Positions 16,963 through 26,500 of a stretch of DNA of 64,000 nucleotides are shown in pieces. Under the pieces are notes generated by a model. The model saw only the letters and a list, made by a program, of their open reading frames with translations, did not search any database and had not been told where the DNA came from. Both the position numbers and the translations under genes were made by a program. Source of the DNA: Streptomyces sp. NBC_01296 (GTDB lineage: Bacteria; Actinomycetota; Actinomycetes; Streptomycetales; Streptomycetaceae); assembly GCF_035984415.1 (NCBI RefSeq), contig NZ_CP130720.1:7874001-7938000 (forward strand). The letters run 5' to 3'. Position 1 is the first letter of the stretch. Each line of letters begins with the position of its first letter.

Positions 16963-17835
16963 TCAGCCCTGCCGGCTGCTCTCGTCGCGCAGCCAGGTGG
17001 AGAAGTCCCCGGTCCGGATGGCCTTGCGGGCCCCCCGGCGGGCGACGAGGGCCGCCACGACGAACACCACGACCCCGGGGAGCAGGCTCGGCCGGTCCCG
17101 GAGCAGGGCGCGCAGGTCGCCCGTACCGGTGCGCGCGGACGGCGCATGCGCCCCCTCCGGGCTCCCGGACGCCCCCGCCGCCTGGAAGCGCTCCAGCTCG
17201 GCGGACGAGGTCGCCGCCCTGACGCGCCGCCTGATCAAGTCACCCCAGGTGCGCGGCGGATGCACCACGACCCGGGCCGCCTCGACCACGCACCGCTCCT
17301 GCGACGCGAACGCGAGGGACGCCGCGAGGTCGTCCGCCATCAGCGGGGGCAGCGCGGCGATCCGCGCGTGCCCCGGCTCGGACACCGCGATGACCCCGCG
17401 CCCGAACAGCCCCTCGCGGACGGCCGGCAGCCGCTGCCAGACCCGGTAGTACGCCCGGACCGGCCAGGCGCACCCGGAGAGGGGGATGTCACGGCCGGGC
17501 GCCGCGGCGAGGAGGTCCGGACTGGCGGCCAGGGCGCCGGCCAGCGCCCGTACGCCGGCCGCTGCGAACTCGACGTCGGCGTCCACGTACAGGCGGGGGA
17601 AACCCCGCGCGTGCTCGTCCCCGATCCGAAGTGCCGTGTGCTTGGAAGGAGTCGGTATCTCCACCACCCGTACGCGAGGGCCCCGCGCACCGGCCACCGC
17701 GGCGGTGTCGTCCGTACAGCCGTTGCACACCACGACGATGTCGGGCCCGGAGGCCGGGGCGTCGGCCAGGAGCGCGTCGAGGAGCCGGCCGATGACCCGG
17801 CCCTCGTTGTGGGCCGGGATCACGATGCTGGTCAC
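16963..17835 (-). CDS. Glycosyltransferase family 2 protein
   Basis: This 290-residue GT-A fold enzyme begins 'VTSIVIPAHNEGRVIGRLL', the standard GT2 N-terminal strand. 'VVVCNGCTDDTA' and 'LYVDADVEF' (DxD metal/nucleotide-binding) follow. A C-terminal hydrophobic helix ('LLPGVVVFVVAALVA', about 248-262) probably anchors it to the inner membrane face. GTG 17835 is the only start that gives a proper GT2 N-terminus. The gene lies just before the polysaccharide locus, divergent from the Gfo/Idh gene, and may belong to it. Confidence 0.88.
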   Translation of the reverse strand: MTSIVIPAHNEGRVIGRLLDALLADAPASGPDIVVVCNGCTDDTAAVAGARGPRVRVVEIPTPSKHTALRIGDEHARGFPRLYVDADVEFAAAGVRALAGALAASPDLLAAAPGRDIPLSGCAWPVRAYYRVWQRLPAVREGLFGRGVIAVSEPGHARIAALPPLMADDLAASLAFASQERCVVEAARVVVHPPRTWGDLIRRRVRAATSSAELERFQAAGASGSPEGAHAPSARTGTGDLRALLRDRPSLLPGVVVFVVAALVARRGARKAIRTGDFSTWLRDESSRQG

Positions 17836-18243
17836 CCCGGAAGTATGCACGCCCGAACACCCGGGCCGACCGTTTCCTCCAACTCTCCACGACGGTAGGC
17901 CCGGTGGTCTAGATTGAGCGCAGCCGACCGGATTCGGCGTGCTTCGGCGACGCTGAAATCCAACCGGAGCAGGGCAGTTGGGGAAATGCGGGTTCGGCGG
18001 CTTGGGGGAACAGGCCGCCTGCCCGTGGCCGGACCGGCGAGGGGTGCCGGGCGGCCGGGGGGCGGAAAGTACGTCGCAACACGTAGGGCATCGGTCGTGG
18101 GGGGCCATCACCGTTTCGGCAGTCACGCACGGGTCGCGCATGCGCCCGGCGCCGGCCGTCGGCGGCACCCCCTTCCTTCGCACGCGTCCCGGCCATGGGT
18201 TGTCGATACGCCCTCGGGCGTGCGTCGAAGGAAAGGGAACGCT
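17836..18243. other. 408-bp divergent intergenic region
   Basis: This gap lies between the GT2 gene (minus) and the Gfo/Idh gene (plus) and must hold the promoters of both. A -10-like TAGATT lies at 17910-17915, without a convincing -35. A short hairpin (GGCGGC/GCCGCC with a G-rich loop) lies near 17997-18020. No small gene with good codon usage and no known riboswitch was recognised. The leader of about 330 nt before GTG 18244 is unusually long. Confidence 0.4.
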
Positions 18244-19368
18244 GTGAAGGAATCCGAGAGGGAACCCGAGAAGGACGCCCCGAAGGGTGCGGGGCGCGAG
18301 GCCGCGATCACCGGTGCGTGGCCGGCCAAGCCGTTAGGCGTCGCCGTCATCGGAGCGGGCTACTGGGGCCCCAATCTCGTCCGCAACTTCCAGTCCAGCC
18401 CGGGGTTCCGGCTCCGCTGGCTCTGCGATCTGGACGTCGAACGGGCCCGGAAGGTGCTCGGCGGATACTCCACGGTCCAGGCGACCTCCGACTACGCGGC
18501 CGTCCTGGCCGACCCGGCCGTCGACGCGGTCGCCGTGGCCACCCCGGCCGGCACCCACCTCGACGTCGCACTGGCCGCCCTGCGCGCCGGAAAGCACGTC
18601 CTCGTGGAGAAGCCCCTTGCCGCCACGTACGAGGACGGCCTGAAGCTGGTGACCGAGGCCGAGGAACGCGGCCTCACCCTCATGTGCGACCACACCTACT
18701 GCTACACCCCGGCGGTGGCCCGCATCCGCGACATGGTCCGCTCCGGCGAACTCGGCGAGATCCAGTTCGTCGACTCCGTCAGGATCAACCTGGGGCTCGT
18801 CCAGAAGGACATCGACGTCCTGTGGGACCTGGCCCCCCACGACCTCTCGGTGCTCGACTTCATCCTCCCGGACAACATCCGGCCCGTCGCCGTCGCCGCG
18901 CACGGGGCGGACCCGATCGGCGCCGGCCAGTCCTGCGTGGCCTACCTGACGCTCACGCTCAACACCGGCGCCATCGCCCACGTACACGTCAACTGGCTCT
19001 CCCCGGTGAAGGTCCGCACGACGATGGTCGGCGGCTCCAAGCGCACCCTGGTGTGGGACGACCTCAACCCCACGCAGCGCGTCGCGGTCTACGACCGCGG
19101 CGTGGACATGACGGCACCGCAGGAGATCGGCGCGGACGAGCGCCGCGACATGCTCGTCTCCTACCGGAGCGGAGACATGGTGGCACCCGCGATCGTCGAG
19201 AAGGAGGCCCTGCGCAGCATGGTCGAGGAGTTCGCCGCCGCGATCAGGACGCGGCGGCCCGCGCTGACCGACGGCTGGGCGGGCCTGCAAGTGCTCGACA
19301 TCCTGGAAGCGGCCTCCCGGAGCCTGGAGTTCCGCGGCGCGGTCGTCGGACTGCGCACCGGGCGCTGA
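18244..19368 (+). CDS. Gfo/Idh/MocA-family sugar oxidoreductase
   Basis: The 374-residue NAD(P)-dependent enzyme has a Rossmann opening 'GVAVIGAGYWGPNLVRNF' (about residues 33-50), the hallmark 'EKPLA' (about 120-124) with its catalytic Lys, and 'DLAPHDLSVLDF' with the conserved His. In polysaccharide loci such enzymes oxidise or reduce UDP-sugars, for example at C-3, to prepare for transamination. The actual substrate is inferred only from context. GTG 18244 follows AAAGGGAA. It is the first gene of the plus-strand biosynthetic run. Confidence 0.9.
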   Translation: MKESEREPEKDAPKGAGREAAITGAWPAKPLGVAVIGAGYWGPNLVRNFQSSPGFRLRWLCDLDVERARKVLGGYSTVQATSDYAAVLADPAVDAVAVATPAGTHLDVALAALRAGKHVLVEKPLAATYEDGLKLVTEAEERGLTLMCDHTYCYTPAVARIRDMVRSGELGEIQFVDSVRINLGLVQKDIDVLWDLAPHDLSVLDFILPDNIRPVAVAAHGADPIGAGQSCVAYLTLTLNTGAIAHVHVNWLSPVKVRTTMVGGSKRTLVWDDLNPTQRVAVYDRGVDMTAPQEIGADERRDMLVSYRSGDMVAPAIVEKEALRSMVEEFAAAIRTRRPALTDGWAGLQVLDILEAASRSLEFRGAVVGLRTGR

Positions 19369-19444
19369 CCGCCCGCGGGACCCACCACGGGGACCACCCG
19401 CGCCCGCGGCCGCGCACACCGCTGCGGGCGCAGCAGGAAACACC

Positions 19445-19474
19445 ATGACCGACTCAGTAGGGGCAGGGCGTTGA
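19445..19474 (+). CDS. Possible 9-codon leader peptide
   Basis: A minimal ORF (MTDSVGAGR) has a reasonable ribosome site (AGGAAA). Its TGA overlaps the TTG start of the next gene at 19471 (TTGA). It may couple or attenuate translation of the weak TTG start. Chance occurrence is quite possible. Confidence 0.2.
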   Translation: MTDSVGAGR

Positions 19475-20478
19475 GCAGCGTACGAGGCAAGAGGATTCTG
19501 GTCACCGGCGGGGCGGGCACGATCGGCTCGCACGTGGTCGACCTGCTGGTGGACAACGGGGCGCGCGAGATCGTCGTGCTCGACAACTTCGTGCGGGGGC
19601 GCACCGCCAACCTGGCCCGCGCGCTGCAGAGCGGCGTGGTGGAGGTCGTCGACGGCGACATCCGCGACACGACCGCCGTACGCAAGGCGACCGAAGGCGC
19701 CGACCTGGTGTTCCATCTGGCCGCCATCCGGATCACCCAGTGCGCGGAGGAGCCGCGACTGGCGAACGAGGTGCTGGTCGACGGCACGTTCAACGTACTG
19801 GAGGCCGCGGTCGCCGCCGGGGTGGGCAAGGTGATCGCCTCCTCGTCGGCCTCGGTCTACGGGCTCGCCGAGACCTTCCCGACCACCGAGCGCCACCACC
19901 CGTACAACAACGACACCTTCTACGGGGCGGCGAAGGCCTTCAACGAGGGGGTGCTGCGCAGCTTCCACGCCATGTACGGGCTGGACTACATCGCGCTGCG
20001 CTACTTCAACGTGTACGGGCCCCGGATGGACATCCACGGGCTCTACACCGAGGTGCTGATCCGCTGGATGGAGCGGATCACCGCGGGCGAGCCGCCGCTG
20101 ATCCTCGGCGACGGCACCCAGACCATGGACTTCGCCGACGTACGGGACATCGCACGGGCCAACCTGCTGGCCGCCGAATCGGACCTGACCGACGAGGTGT
20201 TCAACGTCGCGAGCGGCTCCGAGACCAGTCTGCGTGACCTGGCCGTCGGACTGCTGGAGGCCATGGGTGCGGAGGGGATGGTGCCGGAGCACGGACCGGC
20301 CCGCGCCGTGAACGGGGTCACCCGGCGCCTCGCGGACACCTCGCAGGCCTCGGGGCGGCTCGGCTTCACCGCCGAGATCGACATGCACCGCGGGCTGCGG
20401 GACCTGGTGGACTGGTGGCGTGCCGAACGCGCGGCGGACGCGGCCGCGAAGGCGGCGGCCGGGGAGGCCGGCCGATGA
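19471..20478 (+). CDS. NAD-dependent epimerase/dehydratase (extended SDR)
   Basis: The 335-residue extended SDR has 'TGGAGTIGSH' (GxxGxxG, residues about 11-20), 'SSSASVYG' and 'YGAAK' (catalytic Tyr and Lys). It most resembles UDP-glucose/UDP-GlcNAc 4-epimerase-type enzymes and acts on the sugar ring of a nucleotide sugar. The start is TTG 19471, because no ATG/GTG is available that keeps the glycine motif. Its stop overlaps the ATG of the following aminotransferase (ATGA). Dehydratase activity cannot be excluded. Confidence 0.88.
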   Translation: MSSVRGKRILVTGGAGTIGSHVVDLLVDNGAREIVVLDNFVRGRTANLARALQSGVVEVVDGDIRDTTAVRKATEGADLVFHLAAIRITQCAEEPRLANEVLVDGTFNVLEAAVAAGVGKVIASSSASVYGLAETFPTTERHHPYNNDTFYGAAKAFNEGVLRSFHAMYGLDYIALRYFNVYGPRMDIHGLYTEVLIRWMERITAGEPPLILGDGTQTMDFADVRDIARANLLAAESDLTDEVFNVASGSETSLRDLAVGLLEAMGAEGMVPEHGPARAVNGVTRRLADTSQASGRLGFTAEIDMHRGLRDLVDWWRAERAADAAAKAAAGEAGR

Positions 20479-21629
20479 GCGCCCAGGCCCCGGCCCCCGC
20501 CCGCATCCCCGTCATGATCCCGTGGCTCGGCGAGGAGGAGGCGCGGGCCGCCGCCGACGCGGTCCTCTCCGGCTGGGTCGCCCAGGGCCCCCGGGTCGCC
20601 GAGTTCGAACGGGCCTTCGCCGAGCGGGTGGGCGCCGAGCACGGCATCGCCGTGAGCTCGTGCACCACCGCCCTGCACCTCGCGCTGATCGCGCTGGAAA
20701 TCGGGCCGGGGGACGAGGTGGTCGTGCCCTCGCTGTCCTTCATCGCCACCGCCAACGCGGTGCGCTACCTCGGCGCCCACCCGGTGTTCGCGGACGTCGA
20801 GGAGGCCACCGGGAACCTGACGCCCGACACCGTGGACGCCGTACGCACCCCGCGGACCAGGGCGGTGCTCGCCGTCCACCAGGGCGGGGTGCCGGCCGAC
20901 GTGCACGCACTCCGTGCGGCCTGCGCCGACTGGGGCGTCCCGCTCGTGGAGGACGCCGCCTGCGGGATCGGCGCGACCGTGGGCGGCAAGTCCGTCGGCC
21001 ACGGCGCACTCCTCGCCGCCTGGTCCTTCCACCCCCGCAAGGTGATCACCACCGGCGAGGGCGGCATGGTGACCACGGACGACGCCCAGTGGGCAGAGCG
21101 GCTGCGCAGGCTGCGCGAGCACGGCATGAACGTGTCCGCGGCGCAGCGGCACGCCAGCAGCAAGCCGATCGCCGAGAGCTATCTGGAGGTCGGCTACAAC
21201 TACCGGATGACCGACATCCAGGCCGCGGTCGGCCTGGTGCAGCTCGGCAAGCTGGACGCGATCGTGGCCCGCCGCCGCGAACTGGCCTCCCGGTACGGCC
21301 GGTTGCTCGCCGCAATCCCCGGCCTGCGCCCGGTCCGGGACCCCGCACACGGCGAGGGCAACTTCCAGTCGTACTGGGTCCTGCTGACCGAGGACTTCCC
21401 GGTCGGCCGGGACGAGCTGCTCGCGGTCCTCGCGGAGGGCGGAGTCTCGGCCCGGCGCGGGATCATGGCCTCGCACCTGGAACCGGCGTACGCAGGGCAC
21501 GGGGCGGCGCCGCTGCCGGTGACCGAGCGGATCAGCCGCGACTCGCTGATCCTGCCGCTGTTCCACACCATGACGGAGGCCCAGCAGGACCGGGTGGTGG
21601 CGGTGCTGCGCGAACAGGCCGGCGGATGA
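20475..21629 (+). CDS. DegT/DnrJ/EryC1/StrS sugar aminotransferase (ArnB/PglE-like)
   Basis: The 384-residue PLP enzyme is predicted to transfer an amino group from glutamate to a keto-sugar nucleotide. Visible signatures are 'GWVAQGPRVAEFE' (substrate loop), 'SSCTTALHLAL', 'VEDAACGIGA' (Asp for the PLP ring nitrogen) and 'SFHPRKVITTGEGGM' with the PLP Lys. It is closest in style to 4-aminotransferases such as ArnB and PglE. It overlaps both neighbours by 4 bp. The following acetyltransferase would N-acetylate the product, as in PglE-PglD pairs. Confidence 0.9.
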   Translation: MSAQAPAPARIPVMIPWLGEEEARAAADAVLSGWVAQGPRVAEFERAFAERVGAEHGIAVSSCTTALHLALIALEIGPGDEVVVPSLSFIATANAVRYLGAHPVFADVEEATGNLTPDTVDAVRTPRTRAVLAVHQGGVPADVHALRAACADWGVPLVEDAACGIGATVGGKSVGHGALLAAWSFHPRKVITTGEGGMVTTDDAQWAERLRRLREHGMNVSAAQRHASSKPIAESYLEVGYNYRMTDIQAAVGLVQLGKLDAIVARRRELASRYGRLLAAIPGLRPVRDPAHGEGNFQSYWVLLTEDFPVGRDELLAVLAEGGVSARRGIMASHLEPAYAGHGAAPLPVTERISRDSLILPLFHTMTEAQQDRVVAVLREQAGG

Positions 21630-22435
21630 CCGCCCCGAACGGCCGGACCACCCAGGACCTGCTGATCGTCGGCGCGGGCGGATTCGCCCGGGAGACCGCC
21701 CAGGCCGTACGGGACACGGTCGCCGCCGACCGGGAGCGCGGCCGCGCCCCGCGGTGGCGGCTCGCCGGGCACCTGGACGACGACCCGGCCCTGCACGGGC
21801 AGGACGCCGACGGCGTGCCGGTACTGGGCGGCAGCGACCTGGTGCACCGGCTGCCGGATGCCCGGGTCGTGGTGTGCGTGGGCAGTCCGCGCGACTACGC
21901 GGTACGGGCCCGCCTCGTGCGGCGCCTGGCGCTGCCCGGGAGCCGGTACGCGACTGTGGTCCACCCCACGGCCGCCGTCTCGGGCTCCTCGGTGCTCGGC
22001 CCGGGCTCGGTGCTGCTCGCGCACTGCGTGCTGACCGCGGCCGTACGGGTGGGGGCCCACGTGGCGGTGATGCCGCACACGGTCCTCACCCACGACGACA
22101 CGGTCGGGGACTTCGCGACCCTCGCCTCGGGGGTCCGCCTCGGCGGCGGGGTCCGGCTGGGGCGGGGGGCGTACGTGGGCGCGGGCGCCCTCGTGCGGGA
22201 GAACACCACGGTCGGCGCCTGGTCGCTGACCGGTATGGGAAGCACGGTCCTGGCCGATGTGCCGCCCGGCGAGGTGTGGGCCGGAAGCCCGGCCCGCCGG
22301 CTGCGCGCGGCGGGGGGCCCGGCGCTCGACGAGCTGCGGGCCGACGGCGAGGAGACCGGCCGGCGGCCGGAGACACGGATGAGGGCCGAGACACGCATGA
22401 GGCCGGAAACACGGATGGGGAGCACAGTCGGATGA
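21626..22435 (+). CDS. PglD/NeuD-like sugar O/N-acetyltransferase (left-handed beta-helix)
   Basis: This 269-residue protein has a PglD-type N-terminal Rossmann-like domain ('LLIVGAGGFARETAQAV') that binds the UDP-sugar. Hexapeptide repeats (about 110-215) form a left-handed beta-helix, with the likely catalytic His in 'LLAHCVLTAAV' or 'MPHTVLTHDD'. The C-terminal 25 residues are a threefold R-x-E-T-R-M repeat not expected in the family. It overlaps the aminotransferases on both sides by 4 bp. Confidence 0.88.
   Translation: MTAPNGRTTQDLLIVGAGGFARETAQAVRDTVAADRERGRAPRWRLAGHLDDDPALHGQDADGVPVLGGSDLVHRLPDARVVVCVGSPRDYAVRARLVRRLALPGSRYATVVHPTAAVSGSSVLGPGSVLLAHCVLTAAVRVGAHVAVMPHTVLTHDDTVGDFATLASGVRLGGGVRLGRGAYVGAGALVRENTTVGAWSLTGMGSTVLADVPPGEVWAGSPARRLRAAGGPALDELRADGEETGRRPETRMRAETRMRPETRMGSTVG
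22364..22417 (+). repeat. Three 18-bp tandem repeats in the acetyltransferase 3' end
   Basis: Three in-frame 18-bp copies (22364-22381, 22382-22399, 22400-22417) encode RPETRM, RAETRM and RPETRM. The copies differ at a few bases. This looks like recent slippage, giving a basic tail just before the stop. Confidence 0.85.
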
Positions 22436-23547
22436 ACCAGATACCGCTCGTGGACCTGAAGGCGGCGCACGCCGAGGTCGCGCAGGAATTACGCGCAGGA
22501 TTCGACCGGGTGCTGGCCGACACCGCCTTCATCGGCGGTGAGGAGGTCCGCGCCTTCGAGCGCGAGTACGCGGCCTTCGCCGGGGTCGGCCACTGCGTCG
22601 GCGTGGCCAACGGTACCGACGCCCTCGAACTCGCCCTGCGCGCGAGCGGGGTGGGCGTCGGAGACGAGGTGGTGCTGCCCGCCAACACGTTCATCGCCAC
22701 CGCCGGAGCCGTCGCTCGGATCGGCGCCCGGCCGGTCCTGGTGGACTGCCTGCCCGACACCCTGCTGATGGACCCGCAGGCCGCGCTGGACGCGGTCGGC
22801 AAGGCCACGCGCGCCGTGGTCCCGGTCCACCTGTACGGGCAGTGCGCCCCCGCGGCGGAGCTGGCCGCGCAACTGCCCCCGTACGCCAAGGTCGTCGAGG
22901 ACGCCGCGCAGAGCCAGGGCGCCACCCGCGACGGCCGTACTCCCGGCAGCGGCGGGATCGCCGCGACCAGCTTCTACCCGGGCAAGAACCTGGGCGCGTA
23001 CGGAGACGCGGGCGCAGTGGTCACCGACGACGAGGAGAAGGCCGACCTCGTACGGGCCCTGGCCAACCACGGCGGCACCGCCAAGTACCGGCACGACGTG
23101 GCCGGGTTCAACAGCCGGCTGGACGGCCTCCAGGCCGTGGTCCTGCGGGCCAAGCTGGCCCGCCTCGCCGACGGCAACGCGGCCCGCCGCGCCGCCGCCG
23201 CCCGCTACGACGAACTGCTGGGCGATCTGGCGGCCGCCGGACGCCTGACCCTGCCGGTCACCGCGGAGGGCAACGTCCACGTGTGGCACCTGTACGTCGT
23301 CCGGGTCAGCGGAGCCGACCGCGACGCGGTCGTCGGCAAACTCAACGCGGAGGGCATCGGCGCCGGCGTGCACTACCCGGCCCCGGTCCACCTCACCCCG
23401 GCCTTCGGCCATCTCGGCCACGGCCGCGGGGACTTCCCCCACGCCGAGCAGGCCGCGGACCGGATGCTCTCCCTCCCGCTCTTCCCGCAGATCACCGCCG
23501 CCCAACAGCAGCGGGTCGTGGACGCGCTGACGAGCGCCCTGCTCTGA
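22432..23547 (+). CDS. DegT/DnrJ/EryC1/StrS sugar aminotransferase (WbpE/FdtB-like)
   Basis: This second PLP aminotransferase (371 residues) is distinct from the one at 20475. It starts 'IPLVDLKAAHAEV' and has 'GVANGTDALELAL', 'VHLYGQCA', 'VEDAAQSQGA' and 'SFYPGKNLGAYGDAGA' (PLP Lys). These are typical of 3-aminotransferases such as WbpE, FdtB and QdtB, which act on 3-keto sugars made by a Gfo/Idh oxidoreductase. This supports pairing with the enzyme at 18244. It is coupled to the preceding gene by ATGA. Confidence 0.9.
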   Translation: MNQIPLVDLKAAHAEVAQELRAGFDRVLADTAFIGGEEVRAFEREYAAFAGVGHCVGVANGTDALELALRASGVGVGDEVVLPANTFIATAGAVARIGARPVLVDCLPDTLLMDPQAALDAVGKATRAVVPVHLYGQCAPAAELAAQLPPYAKVVEDAAQSQGATRDGRTPGSGGIAATSFYPGKNLGAYGDAGAVVTDDEEKADLVRALANHGGTAKYRHDVAGFNSRLDGLQAVVLRAKLARLADGNAARRAAAARYDELLGDLAAAGRLTLPVTAEGNVHVWHLYVVRVSGADRDAVVGKLNAEGIGAGVHYPAPVHLTPAFGHLGHGRGDFPHAEQAADRMLSLPLFPQITAAQQQRVVDALTSALL

Positions 23548-23567
23548 CGCAGAACAAAGAGGTACAG

Positions 23568-26500
23568 ATGAACAGACGGACAAGGCTGATCCGGTACGGC
23601 CTCTTCACCGTGGTCGCGGCGCTCATGACCGCGCTCTTACCGCCGGCGGTGGCGGGCGCCGTGGACCCCTGCGGTCCCGGCACCAACGCGATCGTGTGCG
23701 AGAACTCGAAACCGGGCACGCCGATGTCCGACTGGTTCGCGCCCAGCGCCTACGGCGACATCAAGGGCTTCAGCGCCCAGATGAGCGTCCAGGCGGGCGA
23801 AACCGTGCAGTTCAAGGTGCAGTCGTCGACCCCGTACCACGTCTCGGTCTACCGGCTGGGCTACTACGGGGGCAACGGGGCCCGCCTGATGTCGACCGCG
23901 GCGCAGGCGGCCCAGACCTATCCGGCGAACTTCCTGCCGGGTGGCAACCCCCGAAGCTGCACCACCAAGCCCGCCACCGGCCTGGTCGACTGCGGCAACT
24001 GGCCCGCCACGGCGACGTGGTCGGTCCCGTCCGACGCCGTGTCCGGCCTGTACGTGGCCAACCTCGACCAGGCGGACGGCAACGGGGTCATGCCCTACCC
24101 GTTCGTCGTCCGCAACGACTCCAGCCACTCCGACATCGTCGTCCAGACCAGCGACGAGACCTGGCAGGCGTACAACGACTACGGCGGCCAGGACCTCTAC
24201 GGAGGCGGGGGCCCCGCCCCCGACGGCCGGGCCTACGAGGTCAGCTACAACCGGCCCATGGACATCGGCGGAGAGAACGGCCTCTACGGCTCCGAGTACC
24301 AGATGCTCTCCTGGCTGGAGCGCAACGGCTACGACCTCAGCTACGTGTCCGGGATCGACATGTCGACTCGCGGTGCGGCCCCGCTGCAGAACCACAAGGT
24401 CTTCATGTCCTCCGGACACGACGAGTACTGGACCCAGGACCAGTTCACCAACGCCCTCACCGCACGCCGGGCCGGGGTCAACCAGACCTACTTCAGCGGC
24501 AACGAGGTCTTCTGGAAGACCCGTCTGGCCCCGAGCAACGACGGAACCAACACCGCCAACCGGACCCTGGTCTGCTACAAGGAGACCAAACTCTCGTTCC
24601 CCCAGCCCAACGGCGTCCCCGACCCGAGCGGCATCTGGACCGGCACCTTCATGGACCCGGCCAGTTCCGCGAACGGACGGCCCTACCAGCCGCAGAACCA
24701 GCTGACCGGCTCCCTGTTCAGCGTGAACGGCTACCGCAGCGACGCCATCACCGTCCCCGGCTCCTTCGCCAGGATGAGGCTGTGGCGCAATACCACCGTC
24801 GCCTCCCTCACCCCCTCCCAGACCGCGACCTTCCCCGTCGGCACCCTCGGGTACGAATGGGACAGCGACGTGGAGGACGCGGCGCGGCCACCCGGCCAGA
24901 TCCAGCTGTCGTCCACCACCGTGGACATCAACGACGGCAAACTCCGGCTCGACTACGGCAACACGTACGGGAACGGCACCGCCACGCACAGCCTGGTCGC
25001 CTTCCGCGACCAGACCTCGCACGCCCTCGTCTTCGGCGCGGGCACCGTGCAGTGGTCCTGGGGCCTGACCAACATGCCGACGGGCAACCCCGACGACGCG
25101 GTGGTCACCGAGGACAAGCGGATGCAGCAGGCGACGGTCAACGTCTTCGCCGACATGGGCGTCCAGCCCAAGTCCCTGCAGAGCAACCTCGTCGCGTCGA
25201 CCGCCTCCACGGACACCACGGGCCCGGCCATCACGGTCGCCAGCCCGGCGCCCAACGCCACGGTGCCCGCACTGCGGCCGGTGACCATCACGGGCACCGC
25301 GGCCGACACCGGAGGTGGCGTCGTGGCCCGCGTCGAGGTCTCCACCGACGGCGGCACCACCTGGAAGGCGACCACCGGGGTCAGCTCCTGGAGCTACAAG
25401 TGGACCCCGACCGCCCCCGGGGCCGTGCAGGTCAAGGTCCGCGCGGTGGACGACAGCGTCAACATCGGCGCCACCACCACCGTGCCCCTGACCGTGGGCC
25501 CCCAGCAGTGCCCCTGCACCGTCTGGCCGGCCGCGGCCGTACCGGGCACCGTCAACGCCGGGGACGGCAGCGCCGTCGAACTCGGCGTGAAGATCCGCTC
25601 CTCGGCGCCCGGCTCGATCACGGGCGTCCGCTTCTACAAGTCCCCGGCCAACACCGGCACCCACACCGGCAGCCTGTGGAGCAGCTCGGGCCAGCGCCTG
25701 GCCACCGGCACCTTCACCAACGAGACCGCCTCCGGCTGGCAGCAGCTGAACTTCTCCTCGCCGGTCCCGGTCAAGGCCAACACCACGTACATCGCCTCCT
25801 ACTTCGCCCCGAACGGCGGATACTCCTTCGACAACACCTTCGCCTCCGCCGACGCCGGGCTCGCCCCGCTGACCGCGCTGAAGAGCGGTACCGACGGGGG
25901 CAACGGCGTGTACCGCTACAGCGCCACAGGCGGATTCCCCTCCACGGCCTCGTCCGGCAGCAACTACTGGGTCGACGCGGTCCTGGACACCTCCTCCGCG
26001 AGCACCACACCGCCCTCCGTCACCTCCACCACCCCGCAGTCCGCGGCCACCGGCACCGCGATCACCGCGCAGCTGGGCGCCACCTTCAACGAGGGCATCG
26101 ACGCCGACACCCTCGCCTTCACCCTCAAGGACGCCGGCGGGGCCGCCGTCCCCGGCAACAAGGTCCTCAGCGCCTCCAACAGCGCCACCTTCACCCCGTC
26201 CACCGAACTCGGGCTGAACACCACGTACACGGCCTCGGTGCAGGCGGCCGACCTGTGGGGCAACACCATGGCGGCGCCGGTCACCTGGACGTTCACCACC
26301 AGCACCAGCCCGCCCACGGTCAACTGCCCCTGCACCCTGTGGGGGTCGGCCACCGTACCCAGCACCCCGAGCGTCACCGACGACACCAACTCCGTCGAAC
26401 TGGGCACCCGCTTCCAGTCCGCGGTCGGCGGCTACGTCACCGGCATCACCTTCTACAAGGGCCCCGGGAACACCGGCACGCACACCGGCAGCCTGTGGTC

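Noticed and set aside
17836..18243. Possible riboswitch (c-di-AMP/ydaO-like G-rich hairpin) in the long leader
   Set aside because: The conserved core elements of ydaO or other known riboswitches could not be found.
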